Translations under genes and position numbers: made by a program
Origin: Paraburkholderia sp. LEh10
GTDB taxonomy: Bacteria > Pseudomonadota > Gammaproteobacteria > Burkholderiales > Burkholderiaceae
Assembly (NCBI RefSeq): GCF_017814945.1
Contig: NZ_JAGIPX010000012.1
Coordinates: forward strand, 95,650 to 159,649
DNA length: 64,000 bases
Direction: 5' to 3'
Shown: positions 44,279 to 53,032 of the stretch, piece by piece
Layout: each line of letters opens with the position of its first letter
Position numbering within the stretch: the stretch's first letter is position 1
The notes under the pieces: model-generated
What the model was told of the DNA's origin: nothing
Seen by the model: only the letters and a program-made list of their open reading frames with translations
Databases searched by the model: none

Positions 44279-45343
44279 TCAGCCCAGTCTGCGCCCGCTC
44301 TCCGTGTCGAACAGATGCATGTGCTGCTCCGGAAAGCGGACCGTCACGCGTTGTCCCGGCTCGATCGATGCGCGCTGGCGCATCGTCACGCACCACGCCG
44401 CGCCGCCGATCTTGCCGTACAGATGCGTTTCCGCGCCCGTCGGCTCGATCACTTCGACATCCATCGGAATACCTTCGCTCGACGCTTCGATGTGCTCGGG
44501 CCGCACGCCGAGCGTGACCTTTGCGCCAGGCTTCGCCGCCGCGCCCGGCAGCGGAAGCTGCACGCCATCGCCGAGTTTCAGTGCCGCGCCGTGCGCGGCG
44601 CTCACCACTTCGCCTTCGGCGAAATTCATCGACGGCGAGCCGAGGAAGCTCGCGACGAACAGATTCGCCGGGCGATCGTACAGTTCCAGTGGACGCCCAA
44701 TCTGCTCGATGCGCCCCGCGTTCATCACGACGATGCGATCGGCCATCGTCATCGCTTCGATCTGGTCGTGCGTGACGTAGATCACGGTGTTTTTCAGCCG
44801 CTGATGCAGTGCCTTGATCTCGGTGCGCATCTGCACGCGCAGCTTCGCGTCGAGATTCGACAGCGGTTCGTCGAACAGGAACAGCGACGGCTCGCGCACC
44901 ACCGCGCGGCCCATCGCGACACGCTGGCGCTGGCCGCCCGACAGCGCGCGCGGCAAGCGGTCCAGGTAGCCGCTGAGGTTGAGCATCTTCGCGGCCGCTT
45001 CGATGCGTGGCTTGAAGCTCGTCGCCGCTTCCTTGCGGATGCGCGGACCGAACGCGATGTTGTCGTACACGGACAGATGCGGATACAGCGCGTAACTCTG
45101 GAACACCATCGAGATGTTGCGCTGCTGCGGCGGCAAGCCGTTCGCGCGCGTGCCGCCGATCGTCAGCTCGCCGCCGCTGATTTCTTCGAGACCCGCGACC
45201 ATCCGCATCAGCGTGCTCTTGCCGCAACCCGACGGGCCAACCAGCACGACGAACTCGCCATCGTCGATGTGCAGGTCGATGCCGTGCACGACCTGCGTGT
45301 CGCCGTAACGCTTGTAGATGCCGCTCAGTTGCACTGCTGCCAT
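44279..45343 (-). CDS. carbohydrate ABC importer ATPase, MalK/UgpC type
   Basis: A 354-residue ATP-binding subunit: Walker A GPSGCGKST, Q-loop VFQSYALYPHLSV, signature ALSGGQRQRVAMGRAVVREP, Walker B LFLFDEPLSNLDAKLR and a C-terminal TOBE/OB domain (about 240-354) as in MalK and UgpC. It powers the binding protein and two permeases coded on the other strand. It sits between the SDR and the RpiR regulator in one operon; GAGGA precedes the ATG. Confidence 0.92.
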   Translation of the reverse strand: MAAVQLSGIYKRYGDTQVVHGIDLHIDDGEFVVLVGPSGCGKSTLMRMVAGLEEISGGELTIGGTRANGLPPQQRNISMVFQSYALYPHLSVYDNIAFGPRIRKEAATSFKPRIEAAAKMLNLSGYLDRLPRALSGGQRQRVAMGRAVVREPSLFLFDEPLSNLDAKLRVQMRTEIKALHQRLKNTVIYVTHDQIEAMTMADRIVVMNAGRIEQIGRPLELYDRPANLFVASFLGSPSMNFAEGEVVSAAHGAALKLGDGVQLPLPGAAAKPGAKVTLGVRPEHIEASSEGIPMDVEVIEPTGAETHLYGKIGGAAWCVTMRQRASIEPGQRVTVRFPEQHMHLFDTESGRRLG

Positions 45344-45404
45344 GCTGTCCTCATCGTCGTTTGCGGTTGCGCCGCGTATTTCGTCGAAGCGTCGAATCCA
45401 CGCA

Positions 45405-46178
45405 TCAAAGCGATTCGAGCGTCAGGTCTTCCGCCATCAGCCGGTTGCCCGCCATCAGCCCGCCATCGACAGGCAACGCGACGCCCGTGATCACGCGCGC
45501 CATCGGCGATGCGAGAAAGAGCACGGCGTCGGCGATATCGTCGGGCGTCGCAAAGTCGCGCAGCGGATACCACTTCTTCAGGTCTTCGAAGACTTGCGGG
45601 TTCTTGTCGACGCGCGCCTGCCAGGCCTTGGTCTTCACCGTGCCCGGACAGACGATGTTCGCGCGAATGCCGTAGCGCCCGAGTTCGATCGCGAGCGACT
45701 TCGTATAGCTGATGAGGCCCGCCTTCGCCGCGCTGTACGCGGGATGGCCGAGCGCCGCCATGCCGTTCACGGAGCCGATCAGCACGATCGAGCCATACTG
45801 CCGTTCGACCATCGACGCGCGCACCGCTTCGACGGTGTGATACGTGCCGTTCAGGTTCAGGTGCACGTCGCGCTGCCAGCTCGCGGCATCCGTCTTCGCG
45901 AGCGTCATGCCTTCCGCCGCCCCCGCGTTCGCCACCAGCACGTCGACGGGGCCGCGCGCCTGCACTGCTAGCGCGACGCGCTCGCGCACCGCTTCGGCGT
46001 CGCCGAGATCGGCGGCGACAGGCGTTACGCTGTCAGTGCCCAGTTCGGCGGCAAGCAGGTCCAGCGCGGCGGCGTCGATGTCGAGCGCGAGCACGCTTGC
46101 GCCGTCCTGCACGAAACGCCGGCACAACACGCTGCCTATTCCGCCGCACGCTCCCGTCACCAGCACGACACGCTTCAT
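45405..46178 (-). CDS. SDR family oxidoreductase of the sugar/polyol locus
   Basis: A 257-residue classical SDR: VLVTGACGGIGSVLCRRFV, NAGAAEG, catalytic AYSAAKAG (Tyr-x3-Lys), PGTVKTKAW and DGGLMAGN near the end. It would oxidise a sugar or polyol brought in by the ABC importer. The ATG at 46178 is preferred: an in-frame ATG two codons upstream touches the GGAGG directly and is too close. It is first in the minus-strand operon; a TGTAGGA-type site lies 57 bp upstream. Confidence 0.86.
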   Translation of the reverse strand: MKRVVLVTGACGGIGSVLCRRFVQDGASVLALDIDAAALDLLAAELGTDSVTPVAADLGDAEAVRERVALAVQARGPVDVLVANAGAAEGMTLAKTDAASWQRDVHLNLNGTYHTVEAVRASMVERQYGSIVLIGSVNGMAALGHPAYSAAKAGLISYTKSLAIELGRYGIRANIVCPGTVKTKAWQARVDKNPQVFEDLKKWYPLRDFATPDDIADAVLFLASPMARVITGVALPVDGGLMAGNRLMAEDLTLESL

Positions 46179-46235
46179 GTCCATCCTCCGCGTTCGCGGG
46201 CGGCTTCGCGTCTCACGAGAGGCCGCCCTTCATCC

Positions 46236-46250
46236 TGTAAATTTCCTACA
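46236..46250. promoter_or_regulatory. RpiR-type site 1 (before the SDR operon)
   Basis: TGTAAATTTCCTACA: arms TGTA/TACA with an A/T-rich centre, as in RpiR-family operators. On the minus strand it starts TGTAGGAA. It is 57 bp from the SDR start. Confidence 0.62.
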
Positions 46251-46402
46251 TATTGCGCGTTCCAAGGTTTCAGAAGCACCGCAACCGCGGTTCGGCGCGT
46301 AACCCCGCACTGCACAAAAAGCCCATCCTTTACAGCATCTTATGCAAAAACCCGGTCGACAAAAAATATCGTCAGCCCTACGTGACAACATTTTTTTTCG
46401 TG

Positions 46403-46417
46403 TGTAGGATTTTTTCA
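46403..46417. promoter_or_regulatory. RpiR-type site 2 (before the binding-protein operon)
   Basis: TGTAGGATTTTTTCA shares TGTAGGA-N-TTT with the reverse of site 1. It is 55 bp before the binding-protein start, the mirror image of site 1's position. Confidence 0.58.
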
Positions 46418-46472
46418 AACAATTCAACCCAAGCAGCCGGCTACGGCGGCGGACCACCTCAGGAGAGTCGAA

Positions 46473-47705
46473 ATGTCGTTGCATGCACGTGCTTCCCTTA
46501 CGCTCGGCAAAGTCGCCGCGGCGCTCGCATTTGCAGGTCTTGCCCTATCGGCGCACGCCGACACGGTGCGTGTGACGGTCGCGCATTACAGCGACGCGAC
46601 GGCGCCGTACTTCGAGAAAATGGCCCGCCAGTTCGAGAAGGCCAATCCCGGCACCACGATCAAGATCGAAGACGTGAGCTGGGACACGCTGCAACAGAAG
46701 CTGCAAACGGACATCTCGGGCAACGCCAACGCCGATCTCGCGATCGTCGGCACGCGCTGGCTGCTCGATTTCGTGAAGGACGACGTGGCCGAGCCGCTCG
46801 ACGGCTATATGGACGCGAACTTCAAGGGCCGCTTCATCGGTCCGTTCCTCGCACCTGGCCAGATCAACGGCAAGACGTACGGCCTGCCGATCGCGGCATC
46901 GGCGCGCGCGCTGTACTACAACAAGGATCTGCTTGCGAGCGTCGGCTATCCGAACGGCCCGAAGACGTGGAATGACGTGATCGACGCGTCGAAGAAGCTG
47001 AAGGCGAAGGGCGTCGCCGGTTTCGGCCTGCAAGGCAAGGAAATCGAAACCGACGTGTACTACTACTACGCGCTGTGGACCAACGGCGGCGACGTGCTGA
47101 ACAAGCAAGGCAAGGCAGGCTTCGATTCGCCCGCGGGCATCAAGGCGGCGACGATGTACAAGTCGATGATCGACCAAGGCCTGACGCAGCCCGGCGTCAC
47201 GGGCTACAGCCGCGAAGACGTGCAGAACCTCTTCAAGCAGGGCCGCGTCGCAATGGTGATTTCAGCGCCGTTCCTCGCGAAGCAGATCAAGAAGGAAGCG
47301 CCTAATCTGAAGTACGGCATCGATCCCGTTCCTGTCGGCACGAACGGCGCGACGTACGCCGTCACGGATTCGATCGTGATGTTCAAGAACTCGAAGGTGA
47401 AAAAGGAAGCGTGGAAGTTCCTCGACTACCTGTTCACGAAGGAGCCGCGCGTCGAGTTCACGAGCACGGAAGGCTTCCTGCCGACCACCAAGGCTGAAGC
47501 CGCCGACCCCGCGTTCAACGACGCGGACACGAAGGCGTTCATCGCGCTCCTGCCGCAAGCACGTTTCGCGCCGACGGTGTCGGGCTGGGAAGACACCGCG
47601 AAGGCCGTGACGAACGCGATGCAGGCCGTCTACCTCGGCAAGGCGAAGCCTGACGATGCGCTGAAACAGGCGGCGAATCAGGCGAACCAGGCACTCGGCC
47701 AGTAA
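46473..47705 (+). CDS. sugar ABC transporter substrate-binding protein
   Basis: A 410-residue periplasmic binding protein with a signal peptide ending ALSAHA (about residue 29) and group 1 solute-binding features: MARQFEKANPGTTIKIEDVSWDTLQQKLQTDI, LPIAASARALYYNKDLL, PKTWNDVIDASKKLKAKG and RVAMVISAPFL. It binds the sugar or polyol and hands it to the permeases. AGGAG precedes the ATG. A 12-bp-stem hairpin follows it, which usually keeps binding-protein mRNA more abundant than the permease part. Confidence 0.92.
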   Translation: MSLHARASLTLGKVAAALAFAGLALSAHADTVRVTVAHYSDATAPYFEKMARQFEKANPGTTIKIEDVSWDTLQQKLQTDISGNANADLAIVGTRWLLDFVKDDVAEPLDGYMDANFKGRFIGPFLAPGQINGKTYGLPIAASARALYYNKDLLASVGYPNGPKTWNDVIDASKKLKAKGVAGFGLQGKEIETDVYYYYALWTNGGDVLNKQGKAGFDSPAGIKAATMYKSMIDQGLTQPGVTGYSREDVQNLFKQGRVAMVISAPFLAKQIKKEAPNLKYGIDPVPVGTNGATYAVTDSIVMFKNSKVKKEAWKFLDYLFTKEPRVEFTSTEGFLPTTKAEAADPAFNDADTKAFIALLPQARFAPTVSGWEDTAKAVTNAMQAVYLGKAKPDDALKQAANQANQALGQ

Positions 47706-47736
47706 GACGCGTTGAAGGTTGCGTAGAGCAGTACGG

Positions 47737-47769
47737 GAAGCCGCATCGGCGCGATGTCGATGCGGCTTC
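47737..47769. terminator. hairpin between the binding-protein and permease genes
   Basis: GAAGCCGCATCG and CGATGCGGCTTC form a perfect 12-bp stem with a 9-nt loop in the 140-bp spacer. It has no T run, so it more likely protects the upstream mRNA and thins downstream transcription than ends it. Confidence 0.72.
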
Positions 47770-47845
47770 AAATTCGATGTGCGGGCGCTGTGATTTGTGC
47801 GCAGCGCGCCGTGTTGCATCCGGCCCATTCCGTCCCGAGGGCTTC

Positions 47846-48775
47846 ATGAGTTCCAACGCCCAAGCATCCGTCGATCGCGCGCGCATGAACCGTTCCGCCG
47901 CGCCGCGCGCCGCCGCGCCGTGGTGGCTGATTGCGCCGAGCCTGATCCTCGCGCTGTTCATCATCAGCTATCCGATCTTCAACATCGTGTATCAGTCGCT
48001 GCACGATGTATCGCGCTTTGGCGCCATCCGCGATTTCACCGGCCTGAAAAACTTCTATACGGTTTTCGCCGATCCCGTGTTTCTCGATTCGCTGCGCCGC
48101 ACCCTAGTATGGACGGCGTGCGTGGTCGGCGGCACGGTCATCATCTCCGTGCCCGTCGCGCTGGTGCTGAACCAGGACTTTCACGGCCGCGGCATCGCGC
48201 GCACGATCGTGATGCTGCCGTGGTCCGTCTCGCTGACGATGACGGCCGTCGTGTGGCGCTGGGCGTTCAACGACGACTACGGCATGGTCAACGTCACGTT
48301 GCAGCGCCTCGGTCTGATCGGCGGCCCCATTCACTGGCTCGCGACGCCCGAGCTTGCATTCCCGGTCGAGATCGCCGTCGGCATCCTCGTGTCGATTCCG
48401 TTCACGGTGACGATCCTGCTCGGCGGCCTGTCCTCCGTGCCGGGCGATATCTACGAAGCCGCGCGCATCGACGGCGCGAGCGCATGGCAGCAATTCCGCC
48501 AGTTGACGCTGCCCTTGCTGCGCCCATTCGTGAACATGGCGATTCTGTTGAACGTGATCTACGTGTTCAACTCGTTTCCGATCATTTGGGTGATGACGCA
48601 AGGCGGCCCGAACAATGGCACGCATATTCTCGTCACGTATCTATACGAACTCGGCTTCCGGCTCGGCCGTCCCGGCCAGGCAGCGGCCGTGTCGCTCATC
48701 ATGCTCGTGATGCTGTTCGTGTTTTCGGTGCTGTATCTGCGCATACAGCCGTCGAAGGAAGGAGAGCCGGCATGA
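47846..48775 (+). CDS. sugar ABC transporter permease (MalF-like)
   Basis: A 309-residue inner-membrane permease with about six helices, including WWLIAPSLILALFIISYPIFNIVYQSLHDV at the start and the ATPase-contact EAA loop YEAARIDGASAWQQFRQLTLPLLRP. GAGG before the ATG at 47846 supports this start; 23 upstream codons run through the hairpin region and are discarded. It overlaps the next permease as ATGA. Confidence 0.91.
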   Translation: MSSNAQASVDRARMNRSAAPRAAAPWWLIAPSLILALFIISYPIFNIVYQSLHDVSRFGAIRDFTGLKNFYTVFADPVFLDSLRRTLVWTACVVGGTVIISVPVALVLNQDFHGRGIARTIVMLPWSVSLTMTAVVWRWAFNDDYGMVNVTLQRLGLIGGPIHWLATPELAFPVEIAVGILVSIPFTVTILLGGLSSVPGDIYEAARIDGASAWQQFRQLTLPLLRPFVNMAILLNVIYVFNSFPIIWVMTQGGPNNGTHILVTYLYELGFRLGRPGQAAAVSLIMLVMLFVFSVLYLRIQPSKEGEPA

Positions 48776-49617
48776 ACGCCAAGATGAAGCGCACCGTCTG
48801 GTGCTGGCTCGCGCTGTCGCCGCTCGTCGCGATCGTGCTGTTTCCGTTCGCCGTGATGCTGTTCACCGCGCTCAAGCCTGCGCAGGAGGTGTTCATCTAT
48901 CCGGCGCGCTGGCTGCCCGTGCACTGGCAATGGCAGAACTTCGCCGACATGTGGACCGCGGCGAATTTCGGCGTCGCGCTGCGCAACAGCATGATCGTCA
49001 GCCTGCTTTCGACGGCGCTCGCGCTGGCCGTCAGCCTGCCCGCCGCGTACGCGCTCGCGCGCTTTCCGTTTCGCGGGCGCGGGCTCTATCGACAGTTTCT
49101 GCTCGTCACGCAGATGCTCTCGCCGATCCTGCTGGTGGTCGGCCTGTTTCGTCTCGCCGCGATGATTCCGTATGGCGACGGCAATCTCGTCGATTCGAAG
49201 ATCGGCGTGATCGTGTCGTATGCCGCGTTCAATATCGCGTTCGCGGTGTGGATGCTGTCGTCGTATTTCCAGACCGTGCCGCGCGATCTCGAAGAGTCCG
49301 CATGGCTCGAAGGATGCAGCCGCACGCGCGCCGTATTCAGGGTGTTTCTGCCGCTCGCCGTGCCCGCCATCGTCGTGACGGCGATCTTCACGTTCATCAA
49401 CGCATGGAACGAATTTGCCGTCGTCTATACGCTGATCCGCTCGCCGGAGAACAAGACGCTCACCGTGCAGGTCACGGATATGGTCGCGGGCAAGTATGTC
49501 GTCGAATGGCATCTGGTGATGGCCGCGACGCTGTGCGCGACGTTGCCTGTTTCCGTGGTGTTCGCATGGCTGCAGCGCTATCTCGTGAAGGGGCTCGCGC
49601 TCGGCGCGGTCAAGTGA
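48772..49617 (+). CDS. sugar ABC transporter permease (MalG-like)
   Basis: A 281-residue second permease. The first helix (LALSPLVAIVLFPFAVMLFTALKP) and the EAA loop EESAWLEGCSRTRAVFRVFLPLAVPAIVVTAIF are typical of MalG/UgpE subunits. GGAGA lies before the ATG, which overlaps the previous stop by 4 nt. The same frame stays open far upstream, inside the MalF-like gene, but that part is not protein-like. It is the last gene of the operon. Confidence 0.91.
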   Translation: MNAKMKRTVWCWLALSPLVAIVLFPFAVMLFTALKPAQEVFIYPARWLPVHWQWQNFADMWTAANFGVALRNSMIVSLLSTALALAVSLPAAYALARFPFRGRGLYRQFLLVTQMLSPILLVVGLFRLAAMIPYGDGNLVDSKIGVIVSYAAFNIAFAVWMLSSYFQTVPRDLEESAWLEGCSRTRAVFRVFLPLAVPAIVVTAIFTFINAWNEFAVVYTLIRSPENKTLTVQVTDMVAGKYVVEWHLVMAATLCATLPVSVVFAWLQRYLVKGLALGAVK

Positions 49618-49708
49618 CGGCAAAGACGACGGGCGAGACAAAGGGAAGTCAAGATTGAAATAAGGTCGCCCGGCCGCTTCCAAAAGTGGTTACCTCGAAT
49701 TAGGCGAA

Positions 49709-49731
49709 ATTGGCCATTTCATATGGCCAAT
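49709..49731. promoter_or_regulatory. inverted repeat ATTGGCCAT-N5-ATGGCCAAT
   Basis: A perfect 9-bp dyad with a 5-bp spacer, 59 bp before the AhpD-like gene. Symmetry and position fit an operator of a dimeric repressor; no regulator is coded next to it. Confidence 0.65.
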
Positions 49732-49790
49732 CGAGCACCTAATCTTTGTCTGTCGCGCAGGCCAATGCGCACTCTCACTGGGGAATCATC

Positions 49791-50228
49791 ATGGAACAAC
49801 GTCTCGACTTCTACAAAGCCAACCCGCATGCGATCAAGGCGATGCTCGCGCTCGAAGAACGCATCGGCAAGAGCGACCTCGAAAAATCGCTGACGGAACT
49901 GGTGCGGCTGCGCGCATCGCAGATCAACGGCTGCGCGTTCTGCGTCGACATGCACACCGCCGACGCGCGCAAAGGCGGCGAAACCGACCGGCGCCTGGCG
50001 ACGGTGGTCGTGTGGCGCGAAACGCCGTTCTTCACGGCGCGCGAGCGCGCGGCGCTCGAATGGACGGAAGCCCTCACGCTCGTGTCCGAGAACCATGTGC
50101 CGGATGCCGTGTGGGAGGCCGTGAAGCCGCATTTCAGCGAAGCGGAACTGGTCGATCTGACGCTGCTCATCTCCGCGATCAATGGATGGAACCGCTTTGC
50201 GATTTCCTTCCGGAAGATGCCGTCTTAA
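49791..50228 (+). CDS. carboxymuconolactone decarboxylase/AhpD family protein
   Basis: A 145-residue all-helical protein with the AhpD-type active site QINGCAFCVDMHTADARKGG (Cys-x2-Cys and the following His) and the AERAALEWTEALT-like second block (here ARERAALEWTEALT). Members act as alkylhydroperoxidases or thiol-disulfide antioxidant enzymes. GGGGAA supports the start at 49791. It has its own inverted-repeat operator upstream and a rho-independent terminator after it. Confidence 0.88.
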   Translation: MEQRLDFYKANPHAIKAMLALEERIGKSDLEKSLTELVRLRASQINGCAFCVDMHTADARKGGETDRRLATVVVWRETPFFTARERAALEWTEALTLVSENHVPDAVWEAVKPHFSEAELVDLTLLISAINGWNRFAISFRKMPS

Positions 50229-50260
50229 CCGCGCTGTCAGCGAATCGCGATAGTCGAATG

Positions 50261-50287
50261 AAGCGGGCGATGCCCGCTTTTTGTTTT
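50261..50287 (+). terminator. rho-independent terminator
   Basis: AAGCGGGC-gat-GCCCGCTT followed by TTTTGTTTT, 32 bp after the AhpD-like gene: an 8-bp stem with a tight loop and a T run. Confidence 0.85.
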
Positions 50288-50355
50288 GGCCCGTCGGCCT
50301 GCATCGCCGTATCATCGGCGCTATGCTATCGAGTTCAATCAACAGGAACACGCTC

Positions 50356-51063
50356 ATGAACACGACGGGATCCACGATCACTTTTAGCCGCCCCGACGGC
50401 CAGCAACTGCAAGGCTACCTTGCCACGCCGGACAAGACGGAAGGCGCACCAGCCGTGGTCGTCATTCAGGAATGGTGGGGCTTGAACGACCAGATTCGCG
50501 GCGTCGCGGAGCGCCTCGCGCGATGCGGCTACTTCGCGCTCGTGCCCGATCTGTACCGGGGCAAATCGACGGTCGAGGAGGAAGAGGCCCATCATCTGAT
50601 GGACGGCCTCAACTTCGGCGATGCCGCATCGCAGGACATTCGCGGCGCGGTGCAGTACCTCAAACAGCGCGCGGGCCGCGTCGCCGTGATGGGCTACTGC
50701 ATGGGCGGCGCGCTGACCTTCCTGTCGCTGTGCCAAAGCCCCGAGGTGTCGGCGGGCGTCGTGTTCTACGGCTTCCCTCCCCTCGAATACATCGACGCAT
50801 CGCAAATCAAGGTGCCTGTGCTCGCGCATTGGGCGACGCAGGACGCGTTCTTCCCGATCGCCAATGTGGACACGCTGGAATCGAAGCTGCGCGAAGCGAA
50901 CGTCGATGTCGAGTTCCATCGCTACCTCGCCCATCATGCGTTCGCGAACGAGACGGCGGTCGGACCGAACCGCATTGCAGGCACGCAGTACGACGCCGTT
51001 TGGGCGCAGCACGCATGGGACAGAACGCTGACGTTCCTTGGCCGTACGCTGTGGACGAAGTAA
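50356..51063 (+). CDS. dienelactone hydrolase family protein
   Basis: A 235-residue alpha/beta hydrolase. The DLH signs are VVIQEWWGLNDQIRGVAERLARCGYFALVPDLY, the cysteine nucleophile in VMGYCMGGALTFL, the Asp in ATQDAFFP and the His in YLAHHAFANE. The classic enzyme opens dienelactone in chloroaromatic breakdown, but many relatives have other ester substrates and there are no chlorocatechol genes here. AGGAA precedes the ATG at 50356. Confidence 0.88.
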   Translation: MNTTGSTITFSRPDGQQLQGYLATPDKTEGAPAVVVIQEWWGLNDQIRGVAERLARCGYFALVPDLYRGKSTVEEEEAHHLMDGLNFGDAASQDIRGAVQYLKQRAGRVAVMGYCMGGALTFLSLCQSPEVSAGVVFYGFPPLEYIDASQIKVPVLAHWATQDAFFPIANVDTLESKLREANVDVEFHRYLAHHAFANETAVGPNRIAGTQYDAVWAQHAWDRTLTFLGRTLWTK

Positions 51064-51166
51064 CGGGATAGAGCGGACCCAGCATGCGAGTGAGCGGAAC
51101 GTTCGCCTCTTGCACGCGTGAACAAACGAGATCAGCGTTCGCGCGCGGCCACAGTCGCCGCGCGCA

Positions 51167-51424
51167 TCAACGCACGCGGCGCAGGTAACCCCGCAAATCG
51201 TCGGTGACGGGCACGGCGGCCAGCACCAGCAACAGCGCGGCAAGCGGCACCGTCGCGACAAAGCCGAGCTGCTTGAACGCGATTGCGCCCGCGAGCCCGC
51301 CCGCCAGAAACATTCCGGGAAGCGACGCGAGCAGGCCGAGCCGGCGCAAATCCGCGCCGACATAGCCCGCGTCCGTCGGCGTTACGCCCCGGTTCCAGTA
51401 CAAGCCCTTGCCGATCTCGATGCC
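51167..51424 (-). pseudogene. C-terminal remnant of a DUF1275 (YoaK) membrane protein
   Basis: The minus-strand frame reads GIEIGKGLYWNRG, then ADLRRLGLLASLPGMFLAGGLAGAIAFKQLGF and VATVPLAALLLVLAAVPVTDDLRG. It resembles the last third of YoaK/DUF1275 membrane proteins. A stop codon lies about 27 codons further upstream in the same frame, the sequence in between is not family-like, and there is no ribosome site, so the N-terminal two thirds are missing. Confidence 0.6.
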
Positions 51425-51528
51425 GAGAGGGTGCTCGAGGTGGGCGCAATCCGTGTCACGCGCCGCCGAGGTCCGCAGCGGTGCGCTGCCGGACCTCGAT
51501 TTGATTCACGCCGCGTTCGGATCACCCG

Positions 51529-51972
51529 TCAATCGTGGTGATGCTTGTGCTTGTGCTTGTGATAGCCCTGCGAATAGCCGTGCGAATAGTCGTCGGCGTA
51601 CGAGTTGGAGCGCGAGACGTTGCCGCCCAGCGCGGCGCCCGCGCCGCCGCCGAGCGCCGCGCCGACGAGACCGCCTCCGCGCCCGCCCATCGCATTGCCC
51701 GCCGCCGTGCCCGCGCCGCCGCCCAGCGCGCCGCCGATGATGGCGCCCGTGCGCTCGCGGCCGTTTGACGTGACCGCGCCGCCGGCGCCGCCGCCGACCG
51801 CGCCGCCGATCACGGCGCCCGTGCTGCCGCCTACCGCGCCGCCCAGCGCAGCACCCGCCACGCCGCCGAGCGCGCCGCCCAGCGCATTGTTCATATCGCC
51901 GGCCATGGCCGGCAGCGACGCCGCAGCCGTGAGCGCTGCGACGGCAACCATCTGAATGATTCGCTTCGACAT
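51529..51972 (-). CDS. exported glycine-zipper protein with a His-rich tail
   Basis: A 147-residue protein: signal peptide (MVAVAALTAAASLPAMA), then about 80 residues of repeated GGALGG/GGAVGG glycine-zipper units, then a Ser/Tyr linker and an end of alternating Lys and His (YHKHKHKHHHD). Glycine zippers pack against membranes; the tail could bind metal ions. It stands alone. The DNA looks repetitive because of the Gly-Ala codons, not because of a separate repeat element. Confidence 0.82.
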   Translation of the reverse strand: MSKRIIQMVAVAALTAAASLPAMAGDMNNALGGALGGVAGAALGGAVGGSTGAVIGGAVGGGAGGAVTSNGRERTGAIIGGALGGGAGTAAGNAMGGRGGGLVGAALGGGAGAALGGNVSRSNSYADDYSHGYSQGYHKHKHKHHHD

Positions 51973-52163
51973 AGATCAATCTGTAGTTTTTGAGACGGCG
52001 CCGAGTATAACCGGACGCCTGAAAGGCTTCCGTAACGCCGCCCAGCCTCGCCGGTAAGAGGTGTAACAAAATCCGCGGCGCGCACGTCGCGCGGCCTCGC
52101 GAGCACGGCTGGAGCGGCTTCCGGCAAATTGTTACGTCTCAGGACACACTCTTTTTCACGGCA

Positions 52164-52979
52164 TCAGCGTTGTGCAACCGCGACGTGCGCTTGAAGTTTG
52201 CCTTCGATTGCGTTACCGCCGAAACGCTCGCGGATCGCGGCCGCGCACGCCGCCGTCGCGTCGTCGAGCGTCGTGCCCGGACGTGCCTCGATCTCGCCGC
52301 GCAGCGGCGTTCCCTGGCAAAACGCGTACGCCGCGGCTTCGGCGGATGCCGTGCGACTGCGCTTCGCGATCGTCTCGATACGAGGCGGCGTGTCGAAGCC
52401 GCCGTCGGCGAGGTCGCGCGCAACGACGGCCGGGTCGAAGTAGCCGTACGGAACGCGCGGCAGGAAGCGCGGCGGGTCGACTGCGAACAGTGTGCCCAGT
52501 GCGGCCGAGACCGAATCGGCAAACTCGTTTTCCTCGATACGGTCCCAGACGTTGAATATCAGCGCGCCGCCGCGCCGCAGCACACGCCGAGCTTCGGAGA
52601 ATGCGCGCGTCTTGTCCGGGAAGAACATCACGCCGAACTGACAGACGACGAGATCGAAGCGCGTGTCGTCGAACGGCAGTTGCGTCGCGTCCGCCTGCTG
52701 CCACGTCACCTGCCTGTGCGTGCCGAGCTTCGCGGCGCAGTCGAGCATCGCCTGATTGAGGTCGGTCGCGACGATCTCGACCTGCCCCGGCAGCGCATCC
52801 GCCATCGCTCGCGTGACGGCGCCCGTGCCCGCTGCGATCTCCAGCACGCGCGAAGGATTCGCCGCTGCCACCCGCCTTGCGAGATCCTGCGCATACGGCT
52901 CGAACAGCATCGGCACGAGGTAACGCTCGTAGATTTCCGGAATCGAACCTGTGAAGCCTGCGTCGTTGGACGTGTTCAT
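52164..52979 (-). CDS. class I SAM-dependent methyltransferase
   Basis: A 271-residue enzyme of the UbiE/Methyltransf_11 type. Motif I is VLEIAAGTGAVTRAMAD, with the acidic VEIVATDLNQAMLD, QADATQLPFDDTRFDLVVCQFGVMFF and LRRGGALIFNVWD after it. The acceptor is unknown. GGAGG supports the start at 52979; the frame continues upstream into remnant sequence. It has no metabolic neighbours; the two gene scraps just upstream suggest it lies at a rearranged spot. Confidence 0.88.
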   Translation of the reverse strand: MNTSNDAGFTGSIPEIYERYLVPMLFEPYAQDLARRVAAANPSRVLEIAAGTGAVTRAMADALPGQVEIVATDLNQAMLDCAAKLGTHRQVTWQQADATQLPFDDTRFDLVVCQFGVMFFPDKTRAFSEARRVLRRGGALIFNVWDRIEENEFADSVSAALGTLFAVDPPRFLPRVPYGYFDPAVVARDLADGGFDTPPRIETIAKRSRTASAEAAAYAFCQGTPLRGEIEARPGTTLDDATAACAAAIRERFGGNAIEGKLQAHVAVAQR

Positions 52980-53032
52980 CGATCGCCTCCATTTTTCAGC
53001 TGCATTGCCGGACCTCGTCACGGTTGCCGAAG

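Noticed and set aside
46391..46420. T runs before the sugar-binding protein read as a terminator
   Set aside because: No stem precedes the T runs and they lie in a promoter region between divergent operons.
48559..49683. Open frame opposite the MalG-like permease
   Set aside because: Arg/His-rich antisense shadow; the plus strand carries a complete permease with the EAA loop.
51580..51960. GC-rich repeated block that could pass for a VNTR or CRISPR-like array
   Set aside because: The repetition follows from Gly-Ala codons of a glycine-zipper protein; units are irregular and there are no spacers.
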